Of a DNA stretch of 16,606 nt, positions 11,285 to 16,606 are shown piece by piece; the first letter of the stretch is position 1; every line of letters starts with the position of its first letter. The notes below the pieces were generated by a model. That model saw only the letters and a program-made list of their open reading frames with translations. It was not told the DNA's origin and did no database searches. The translations under genes were made by a program, and so were the position numbers. This DNA is from an uncultured Caryophanales bacterium (GTDB lineage: Bacteria > Bacillota_I > Bacilli_A > RF39 > UBA660): positions 1 through 16,606 of the forward strand of contig CAMIXP010000013.1 in NCBI GenBank assembly GCA_946402785.1, given 5' to 3'.

Positions 11285-11692
11285 ATGAATATCGTAGTAC
11301 GTAAATATAAGAAAGAAGATTTTGAAGGGGCAAGTCGTGTTTTAAAAGAGGCATTTGGCTATGATAAAGAAGATCTTACGGATTCACGTGTTTTAGAATT
11401 TGTTGCGTGTATTGACGACGTTGTAGTTGGATATTTTAATCTAATGGAAGAAATGGATATTATTCGTAATATTAAGATTTATCATGTCGGATATGTATGT
11501 GTTGATTCTGAACATCGTGGTCAAAGAATTGGTCGTATGATGATGGAATATGCCATTCAATATGCAAAAGAACATGGTGTTCATCGTATGGAACTTACTT
11601 CAGGGAATAAAAGGGAAGCGGCTCATAGATTGTATTTATCTTTAGGTTTTGAAAAGAGAGATACATCTGTTTTCCGAAAGGAGTTAGTATGA
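11285..11692 (+). CDS. GNAT family N-acetyltransferase
   Basis: A 135-residue single-domain acetyltransferase using acetyl-CoA. Strand-helix order fits GNAT: VVRKYKKEDFEGASRVLKEAF at the start, VACIDDVVVGYFNL (strands 2-3), VGYVCVDSEHRGQRIGRMMM with the pyrophosphate-binding motif R78-G-Q-R-I-G83, then LTSGNKREAAHRLYLSLGFEKR, the usual N...A..LY...GF block of motif B. Acceptor unknown. I use ATG 11285 since GGGTGA lies at 11275-11280; ATG 11273 would be virtually at the transcription start without a ribosome site. Its TGA overlaps the next ATG by four bases (ATGA), so it is translationally coupled to the nucleoside phosphorylase. Confidence 0.88.
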   Translation: MNIVVRKYKKEDFEGASRVLKEAFGYDKEDLTDSRVLEFVACIDDVVVGYFNLMEEMDIIRNIKIYHVGYVCVDSEHRGQRIGRMMMEYAIQYAKEHGVHRMELTSGNKREAAHRLYLSLGFEKRDTSVFRKELV

Positions 11693-12915
11693 TATTAGAT
11701 ATTATTAATAAGAAAAGAATTGGAAAAGCCTTAACTTATCAGGAAATGGATGAAATTTTTAACGGTTATTTAGAGGATAAAGTTCCTGATTATCAAATGA
11801 GTGCTTTACTTATGGCTATTTGTATTAATGGAATGACGGATCAAGAAATATTTGATTTGACGAGAATCTTTATTGAGAGTGGAGATGTTCTTGATTTTAG
11901 TGATATTCCTGGAATTAAAGTTGATAAACATTCTACAGGTGGTATTGGAGATAAAACAACTCTTGTCATTGTACCAATTGTTGCAGCTTGTGGTGGATGC
12001 GTTGTTAAGATGAGTGGAAGGGGTCTTGGATATACAGGTGGAACCATTGATAAATTAGAAAGTATTCCTGGATATCGTGTTGATTTAAGTGATGATGAAA
12101 TCTTAAGACAAGTTCATAAAATTGGACTTGTTGTTACTGGTCAAACTTCCGATTTAGTCCCTATGGATAAAGCAATTTATGCTTTAAGAGATGTTACTTC
12201 TACGGTATCTTCTATTCCTCTAATTGCTTCTAGTATTATGAGTAAGAAGATTGCTAGTGGAGCAGACAAAATTATCATTGATATTAAAGTAGGAAATGGA
12301 GCTTTAATTCAAACTAAAGCAGATGCTAAAAAACTAAGTGAGTTAATGATTAAGATTGGAGAATTCTATGATCGAGAAGTTCGTACGATTATTAGTGATA
12401 TGAATACTCCTCTTGGTAAGACGATTGGTAATAGTTTAGAAGTATTGGAAGCCATTGATGTCTTACGTGGTGTTGAGAAGAATAATTCTTTTGTTGATCT
12501 ATGTGTAGAACTTGCTACGAATATGGTTAGTATGTCATTAGGAATTCCTATGAAAGAAGCCAATAAAAAAGTTCTTGAATCTATTCAAAATCAATCTGCT
12601 TATCATAAGTTTGAAGAAATGGTAAAGGCACAGAAGGGTGATTTATCCAAGATTAAAGTTAGTAATCATACGATGTTTATTAAATCTCCTGTCAAAGGAA
12701 CGATTGAAAAAATTAATGCATTGGAGTTTGGAAAGCTATCTTTACGTCTAGGTGCTGGTAAAGAAAATATCGATGATAAGATTGATTATACGGTTGGTAT
12801 CAAACTAAATAAATTAGTAGGAGATAAAGTAAAGAAAGGAGATATCTTAGCGACAATTTATTATAAAAAGAAAGTTCCTGAGATTTCATTTGACAATATT
12901 TACAAAATCAGTTAA
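11689..12915 (+). CDS. pdp: Pyrimidine-nucleoside phosphorylase
   Basis: A 408-residue enzyme splitting uridine, thymidine or deoxyuridine with phosphate into the free base and (deoxy)ribose-1-phosphate, a cytosolic salvage step. The N-terminal helical domain has the phosphate-binding VDKHSTGGIGDKTTL (K80, H81, S82, with glycines 84-85), and the family signature SGRGLGYTGGTIDKLE spans 109-124. LRDVTSTV and IDIKVGNGAL are also conserved. The C-terminal domain has IKSPVKGTIEKI typical of the barrel-sandwich part. It is about 25 residues shorter than Bacillus Pdp, with the loss spread near the C-terminus. AAAGGAG precedes the ATG, coupled to the GNAT gene. No clear terminator follows before the surface-protein promoter. 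Thymidine phosphorylase (deoA) is the alternative name. Confidence 0.94.
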   Translation: MILDIINKKRIGKALTYQEMDEIFNGYLEDKVPDYQMSALLMAICINGMTDQEIFDLTRIFIESGDVLDFSDIPGIKVDKHSTGGIGDKTTLVIVPIVAACGGCVVKMSGRGLGYTGGTIDKLESIPGYRVDLSDDEILRQVHKIGLVVTGQTSDLVPMDKAIYALRDVTSTVSSIPLIASSIMSKKIASGADKIIIDIKVGNGALIQTKADAKKLSELMIKIGEFYDREVRTIISDMNTPLGKTIGNSLEVLEAIDVLRGVEKNNSFVDLCVELATNMVSMSLGIPMKEANKKVLESIQNQSAYHKFEEMVKAQKGDLSKIKVSNHTMFIKSPVKGTIEKINALEFGKLSLRLGAGKENIDDKIDYTVGIKLNKLVGDKVKKGDILATIYYKKKVPEISFDNIYKIS

Positions 12916-12922
12916 TTTTTGT

Positions 12923-12949
12923 TTGAAATTATGGAAATTATGATATAAT
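12923..12949 (+). promoter_or_regulatory. Promoter of the thioester surface protein operon
   Basis: A perfect extended -10 TGaTATAAT (12941-12949); TTGAAA at 12923-12928 is a possible -35 with a short 15-base spacer. A leader of about 20 bases leads to AAGGTGA and the ATG at 12977. There is no hairpin between pdp and this promoter, so read-through from pdp is possible. Confidence 0.75.
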
Positions 12950-12976
12950 TGTTTTATAAGGTAAGGTGAATATTTT

Positions 12977-14209
12977 ATGGAAAAAATTTATGAGGAGAAA
13001 AGTTTAAGTCAAGGCGGACAAAAACAAAGAAGAATTAGTTTTGCATCTATCTTGTCATTTGTAGTTGCTGCATTTGCTATCGTTTCCTTAATTGCTGTAG
13101 GATTCTATCAAATCAGTTATGCTGCACCATCAGATGCTGAAACTATGACATTATATTTTGGTATGTTTGATTCTATGCCTGCTTATATTGAAGGAACAGG
13201 ATCAGATGGACACTTACGTGTTCAAATGATGTTCTCTGATAAAGCAGATGCTAATACAGCTACTGCCCCAGTATTCTGTATTCAACATGGTGTAGATCCT
13301 ACTGCTGCAGAAGATGCATATCAAAGTCAAGGAGAAATCCTAGATGATTTAGGATTAATTTACTTAATCAATACAAGTAAAGTTATGAATCCATCTTCTA
13401 CTGGTATTGTTACTGGTTCATTAACATATCCAGATGGTAGTGGAGCACTAAGTGCAGAAGATGCTAAGTTTGTAGAGTACTATGCTACGCAAGCAGCAAT
13501 TTGGATGTATATGTATGAAAATCCTGCTTATACAGGAACTGCTTATCATGGACAACTAGAAAGTGAACATCAATTAGAAACTTTAAAAGGAACGATTTCC
13601 TTAGCAAGTTCTAAGAACCCTACAAAAGTTATTTATCAAGGAAACTTATATGATGCTTATGTTGCAGATGCTGTTTATAAAGCAAGAAATGTTACGAATT
13701 ATAAAACTGTTGAAGCTAAGTTAGCTTCTAAGAACATTTCAGTTGTTAACGATGATGATACTTATCAAACAGATAAGATTTATGTTGAAGCTACTCCAAA
13801 AGATGACTTAGTTAACTATTCAGTTGATTTAAGTGGAATTGATGGAGCTTATATCGTAGATGCTAATGGTAGAACAAGAACTTCTGTTGATGTTTTTGCT
13901 CCTGGTGATTACTTCTACATTCGTGTTCCTATTAATAAGGTTACACAAAATAACACAAAAGTTAATATTGAAATTATAGCTGAATTTGATAATTACTTTG
14001 GTGGTGAAGCTTTCGCAGCTTCTGGAGCTCAATCAGTTGTTGCTATTACACATGAGAACTTTAGAATTGCAAACCATGCTGAAGTTAATTTCATGGTTGC
14101 TCCTGATTCTGGTATGACAACAGCTCAAACAATTTACTTTATTGGTCTTATTGTATTGCTATGTGGTGTCGGAATAATCTATGCGAATGCAAAACCTGTT
14201 GAAGAGTAA
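12977..14209 (+). CDS. Thioester-domain surface protein with LPxTG-like APDSG sorting signal
   Basis: A 410-residue cell-surface protein. Residues 1-22 are a charged cytoplasmic stub, 23-45 a hydrophobic signal segment (ILSFVVAAFAIVSLIAVGFY), with an AXA-type cleavage site near SYAAP (residue 50). The first mature domain holds C101 in PVFCIQHG and Q172 in ATQAAIWMYMY. This CIQ plus TQxAxW pairing is the mark of bacterial thioester (TQXA) adhesin domains, in which the Cys and Gln form an internal thioester able to bond covalently to host amines. The second part (about 240-370) is beta rich. The C-terminus has A375-P-D-S-G379, a hydrophobic helix (about 384-403) and a short acidic tail ANAKPVEE rather than the usual basic one. 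Its 3' end overlaps the sortase frame by 29 bases. Confidence 0.87.
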   Translation: MEKIYEEKSLSQGGQKQRRISFASILSFVVAAFAIVSLIAVGFYQISYAAPSDAETMTLYFGMFDSMPAYIEGTGSDGHLRVQMMFSDKADANTATAPVFCIQHGVDPTAAEDAYQSQGEILDDLGLIYLINTSKVMNPSSTGIVTGSLTYPDGSGALSAEDAKFVEYYATQAAIWMYMYENPAYTGTAYHGQLESEHQLETLKGTISLASSKNPTKVIYQGNLYDAYVADAVYKARNVTNYKTVEAKLASKNISVVNDDDTYQTDKIYVEATPKDDLVNYSVDLSGIDGAYIVDANGRTRTSVDVFAPGDYFYIRVPINKVTQNNTKVNIEIIAEFDNYFGGEAFAASGAQSVVAITHENFRIANHAEVNFMVAPDSGMTTAQTIYFIGLIVLLCGVGIIYANAKPVEE

Positions 14210-14831
14210 AAAAATAAAAAAGAGCCAGACATTACTGATTGGCTCTTTACTTATCTTTGGGGGTAGTATTTTCTTATCATGGAACTACTTATTGAAAATG
14301 AGAGATGAAGTATTTTCTGATATGAAGATTGCTATGATGTCTACTCCTACTACTGTGGAGCAAGCTCCTGTTGATGGTGCACCAGTTGAGAGTGCTCCCG
14401 AATATTATGAAGAAAATTATACAATAGATTATAGTAAATATTATGGTGTGTTAGAAATACCAAAAATTGGTTTAAAGAGGGGTTTTTACAACGTCGGTTC
14501 AAAGTATAATGATATCCAACACAATGTAACAATGATGGATGGATCTACTTCTCCTAGTGAGGGGAATGGTAATTTAGTTTTAATTGCTCATTCAGGAGAT
14601 TCTTACATATCTTATTTCGCTTACCTGTATCGATTAGGTGTTGGAGATGATTGCTATATTACTTTGAGTGGTGTCACTTATCATTATCAAATTGTTGATA
14701 TTTATGATGTACTTAAGAGTGGAATGATGGTCCTTGATTGGGACAAGAATAAAATGAATTTAACTCTTATTACTTGTACAAAAGATAGTGATGACTTACA
14801 AACCGTTTACGTTGCTGAATATGTTGGCTAG
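14181..14831 (+). CDS. Sortase, adjacent to its likely surface-protein substrate
   Basis: A 216-residue membrane-anchored sortase. Residues about 17-37 form the N-terminal signal anchor. A stalk (about 55-80) contains QAPVDGAPVESAPEYYEENY. The catalytic domain starts at GVLEIPKIGL and shows H137 in LIAHSGDSY, the SYFAYLYRLGVGDD block, and C199 in LTLITCTK. The usual Arg at the start of the next strand is replaced: the segment reads DDLQTVYVAEY with Q207. Sortases cleave LPxTG-like signals between Thr and Gly and join the protein to wall peptide. The start is uncertain: ATG 14181 (weak GTCGG upstream) or ATG 14187, both inside the preceding gene. No other sortase is in the window, so the APDSG protein is its expected substrate. 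Class not assigned. Confidence 0.85.
   Translation: MRMQNLLKSKKIKKSQTLLIGSLLIFGGSIFLSWNYLLKMRDEVFSDMKIAMMSTPTTVEQAPVDGAPVESAPEYYEENYTIDYSKYYGVLEIPKIGLKRGFYNVGSKYNDIQHNVTMMDGSTSPSEGNGNLVLIAHSGDSYISYFAYLYRLGVGDDCYITLSGVTYHYQIVDIYDVLKSGMMVLDWDKNKMNLTLITCTKDSDDLQTVYVAEYVG
14219..14248 (+). terminator. Terminator-like hairpin at the surface-protein/sortase junction
   Basis: AAAGAGCCA (14219-14227), 12-base loop, TGGCTCTTT (14240-14248), a perfect nine-pair stem ten bases after the surface-protein stop (14207-14209). It is preceded by an A tract and followed by an imperfect T-rich tail (TTTACTTATCTTT). It lies inside the sortase coding region, encoding the start of its membrane anchor, so it could act as a partial terminator that lowers sortase relative to substrate. 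Confidence 0.55.
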
Positions 14832-14845
14832 AAGAAGGTGATAAA

Positions 14846-15421
14846 ATGAATTTGTCTATATTGGAAAAGATTGGGATTGTCTTTCGTTATATCTTCTCAT
14901 CATTTCTTTCCATTGAGATGTTCATTATCAACCTTCTTTTATTTGTGATTTTAATTTATAACTTAAAGAAGAATAATCGTTTTGTTCAAATCCTTGCGAT
15001 TGGAATCTATTTAGGATTTGTACTAGGAATCTTTATTACTTATACTTCTTATGTACAAAGTTCTATTAATTCTTTTGTGAAAGAAATAATGAATTATATT
15101 TATTTCCCATCAACGATTGTTTATTTCTTTATTATTGTATTTGTTACTGGTATGATTCTCTTTACTCTGTTTAGTAAGAAATTAACTACTAGTAAACAAA
15201 TTATTAATTATTCTGTATTTAGTATTTTATATTTTTTCTTTATGTCCTTTTTAACATTATCTGCTTATAATGGATATGATTTAATGGATATGGTTTCTTT
15301 GTACGAGAATGATGTAATTTTATCTCTTGTACAAATTAGTAATTTTATTTTATTCTTATGGTTGATCTATACGGGATTCTATTGGTTGTATCGATTCTTT
15401 AAGAAAAAATATGATAAATAA
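14846..15421 (+). CDS. Five-helix membrane protein, third gene of the surface operon
   Basis: A 191-residue integral membrane protein that I do not recognise. Hydrophobic segments fall at about 21-40, 47-66, 88-109, 119-139 and 160-181, and the C-terminus is basic (RFFKKKYDK), so it is likely inside. Short loops contain few acidic residues and no conserved Cys, His or Gly cluster, so no catalytic site is apparent. It starts 14 bases after the sortase stop with AAGGTGAT at good spacing and ends at the shared terminator. Position in the operon suggests a role in display, anchoring or sensing of the surface protein, but no direct evidence exists. A divergent paralogue of a sortase-associated membrane partner is one possibility. 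Confidence 0.8.
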   Translation: MNLSILEKIGIVFRYIFSSFLSIEMFIINLLLFVILIYNLKKNNRFVQILAIGIYLGFVLGIFITYTSYVQSSINSFVKEIMNYIYFPSTIVYFFIIVFVTGMILFTLFSKKLTTSKQIINYSVFSILYFFFMSFLTLSAYNGYDLMDMVSLYENDVILSLVQISNFILFLWLIYTGFYWLYRFFKKKYDK

Positions 15422-15447
15422 AAAAGACTGGTTTCTACCAGTCTTTT
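15422..15447 (+). terminator. Bidirectional terminator between surface operon and VanY-like gene
   Basis: AAAAGACTGGT (15422-15432), loop TTCT, ACCAGTCTTTT (15437-15447), an 11-pair stem with A and T runs at opposite ends. It contains the minus-strand TAG of the carboxypeptidase (15437-15435), the same design as at 2700-2730. Confidence 0.92.
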
Positions 15448-16346
15448 ATTTTGGTTGCGTAGTATTCTTCTAATGTTATGTTATTGTTATGAATATAGGT
15501 TGCTATTTCAACTCCTACATAACGATAATGCCATGATTCATATCTGTACCCTGTTTCACTTTCTTTATCTTTTGGAAATCTTAAGATAAATCCATATTCA
15601 TGGGCATGTTGTTGCATCCAATCAAATTCTTTTGTCTTTTCAAAATTCGTATAGTTTTCTTCTTTGTTATATACATCGACTGCGAGACCTGTTTGATGTT
15701 CTGAATGACCAGGTCTTCCTGAGTAGGTATCTGCTAGTTCTTCTCCATCTTGTTTTACGTATCTTTTATAAAGATTTACTTGATAAGAATAACTTCTATA
15801 AGTAGACATCGCGATGATATTTAATTTTTCTTTTTTTGCGGTACTTGATAATTCTTCAAATGCTTCTTTTGCTTCATGCACCATTCTCATATTACTTAAT
15901 GCATATTGTCTACTGATTGTTTCTAGATTATCTGGTACATAGTTTTCTTCTAAATAATAGTATTTATTGACTAATACTTTTTCTGTATTTAAGTATTTTG
16001 CAGGGATTGTATATTCATAAGGGGTTTGATCTAAATTCATATTTACGTTTTTAATGATTTGATCATTTGGCATATTATAATGAATTCTCTTATAGGCAAT
16101 ATATCGATCTAAATAGGCATCATTGAAATACTCTATTTGTGTTTCTATATGATCTAGTTGATTGTATTTTTCTTCTTTGTTATCTATTTCTACTGTTTTT
16201 TCTTCTTTTTTAGGTTTTGGGGTATTATTCTTTGGAATGATTTTGGGAATTGTGATGACTAATAGAATACAAAGTAGTAGTGTACCTATTAAAATAGAAA
16301 TGTTTTTCCATTTTAAACGTATTTTCTTTTTTCTCCTAACAGTCAT
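15435..16346 (-). CDS. VanY-type D-alanyl-D-alanine carboxypeptidase (peptidase M15B)
   Basis: A 303-residue zinc D,D-carboxypeptidase. It trims the terminal D-Ala of wall peptides outside the membrane. A basic N-terminus and one signal anchor (about residues 17-33) tether it, followed by a Lys/Glu/Pro linker (about 38-60) and a helical middle part. The catalytic domain has STYRSYSYQ, GRPGHSEHQTGLAVDV with zinc ligands H217 and D224, and ESWHYRYVG with catalytic E270 and ligand H273, plus the usual YGFILRFP and TGY blocks. The true start is ATG at 16346-16344, with AGGTGG just upstream; the longer frame adds an unlikely MISINHFNTII extension. There is no vancomycin cluster nearby, so this is a housekeeping wall-modifying enzyme rather than resistance. 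Confidence 0.92.
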   Translation of the reverse strand: MTVRRKKKIRLKWKNISILIGTLLLCILLVITIPKIIPKNNTPKPKKEEKTVEIDNKEEKYNQLDHIETQIEYFNDAYLDRYIAYKRIHYNMPNDQIIKNVNMNLDQTPYEYTIPAKYLNTEKVLVNKYYYLEENYVPDNLETISRQYALSNMRMVHEAKEAFEELSSTAKKEKLNIIAMSTYRSYSYQVNLYKRYVKQDGEELADTYSGRPGHSEHQTGLAVDVYNKEENYTNFEKTKEFDWMQQHAHEYGFILRFPKDKESETGYRYESWHYRYVGVEIATYIHNNNITLEEYYATKIKDW

Positions 16347-16362
16347 AATACCACCTATCTCT

Positions 16363-16390
16363 ATTATAGTATTAAAATGATTGATTGAAA
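16363..16390 (-). promoter_or_regulatory. Promoter of the VanY-like gene
   Basis: On the minus strand a perfect TATAAT (16368-16363), with a weak -35 TTTCAA (16390-16385). Six bases after the -10 comes AGGTGG, so the mRNA would begin at the ribosome binding site, as at recX and at the 4940 gene. Confidence 0.65.
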
Positions 16391-16436
16391 TCATTTATTT
16401 TTTTTCGTTTACATTCTATGTATTCAACATTTTTTA

Positions 16437-16445
16437 TGTTATAAT
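16437..16445 (+). promoter_or_regulatory. Extended -10 promoter of the right-edge gene
   Basis: A perfect TGtTATAAT. No clear -35. It is divergent from the VanY promoter within a 126-base gap (16347-16472) that also holds a T-rich stretch at 16395-16405 without a hairpin. Confidence 0.7.
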
Positions 16446-16472
16446 GTTATGTGTTAGGTAGGATGATGAGAG

Positions 16473-16606
16473 ATGGGTAAAAAGAAACCATATAAATACA
16501 ACTCAAAAAGTCGTTTAACAGCAGACTCACAGTCTTTTCCTTTTAAAGTGAATCAACTTAAAAATGATGTGAAGACAAACTTAGAAAATACTTTAACGAA
16601 ATTAAA
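16473..16606 (+). CDS. N-terminal fragment of a hypothetical protein (runs off window)
   Basis: ATG 16473 opens a frame to the edge with 44 complete codons and no stop, beginning MGKKKPYKYNSKSRLTADSQ and continuing with SFPFKVNQLKNDVKTNL. It is very basic at the start, has no signal peptide or membrane segment so far, and is not recognised. The TAGGTAGGATGATGAGAG stretch provides a ribosome binding site, and an extended -10 lies upstream. ATGs at 16463 and 16466 are out of frame. The product cannot be judged from this short part. Confidence 0.65.
   Translation, partial: MGKKKPYKYNSKSRLTADSQSFPFKVNQLKNDVKTNLENTLTKL

Noticed and set aside
15435..16346. Vancomycin resistance locus because of the VanY-type enzyme
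   Set aside because: No VanA/H/X ligase, dehydrogenase or VanS/R genes are near; this family is common in susceptible Firmicutes for wall remodelling.
16347..16394. Upstream ATG extending the VanY-like protein by 16 residues
   Set aside because: The extension covers the promoter and ribosome binding site, and AGGTGG directs the ATG at 16346.

Overview
The window is an AT-rich, gene-dense bacterial segment from a low-GC Firmicute-type organism (Bacilli or a Mollicutes-related relative; an uncultured gut lineage is plausible but this is inference). The support is PrsA-type lipoprotein, SufS/SufU-type Fe-S proteins, RecX, omega subunit, a sortase with a surface protein, AGGAGG-like ribosome binding sites, and hairpin-plus-T-run terminators between most genes. 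TGA is used as a stop and TGG encodes Trp, so a standard (code 11) genetic code is used. I see no rRNA, tRNA, CRISPR array, insertion sequence or prophage gene. No gene-free stretch exceeds about 165 bases.

Layout: 1-209 is the tail of an unrecognised gene; 331-537 rpoZ; 578-2720 recX overlapped by a polytopic GT-C-like membrane protein; convergent to it, on the minus strand, prsA (2726-3712) and a two-gene operon of a membrane-anchored unknown protein plus a HIT hydrolase (4940-3789). Divergent from these, 5090-7315 encodes a large non-secreted protein with a beta-rich head, a very acidic Ala/Pro/Glu/Thr middle, an EF-hand loop and a coiled-coil end. Then come sufS-sufU-unknown (7441-9570), a short ssb (9736-10068), a class I methyltransferase (10112-10795), a tiny acidic repeat protein (10885-11223), and a GNAT acetyltransferase translationally coupled to pyrimidine-nucleoside phosphorylase (11285-12915). 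The most striking unit is 12977-15421: a thioester-domain (Cys...TQxAxW) surface protein with an LPxTG-like APDSG sorting signal, its adjacent sortase, and a five-helix membrane protein. A minus-strand VanY-type D,D-carboxypeptidase (15435-16346) faces it, and a new gene starts at 16473 and runs off the window.

Functional reading: most genes outside the cassette are housekeeping (transcription, DNA repair, protein folding outside the membrane, Fe-S assembly, nucleoside salvage, wall trimming). The surface cassette looks like a dedicated adhesin/sortase pair: the thioester domain could bond covalently to host or matrix amines, and the sortase would attach it to the wall. Two details are unusual: the sortase has Gln where the catalytic Arg normally sits, and a terminator-like hairpin lies at the surface-protein/sortase junction inside the sortase reading frame.

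Transcription architecture is compact and repetitive. Terminators commonly include the stop codon of the gene they end, and promoters (often extended -10, TGnTATAAT) follow within a few tens of bases. Three genes have the same minimal arrangement, -10 hexamer, six bases, then AGGTG, so their mRNAs probably begin at the ribosome binding site. All functional statements are family-level inferences from motifs seen by eye; no database search was run.
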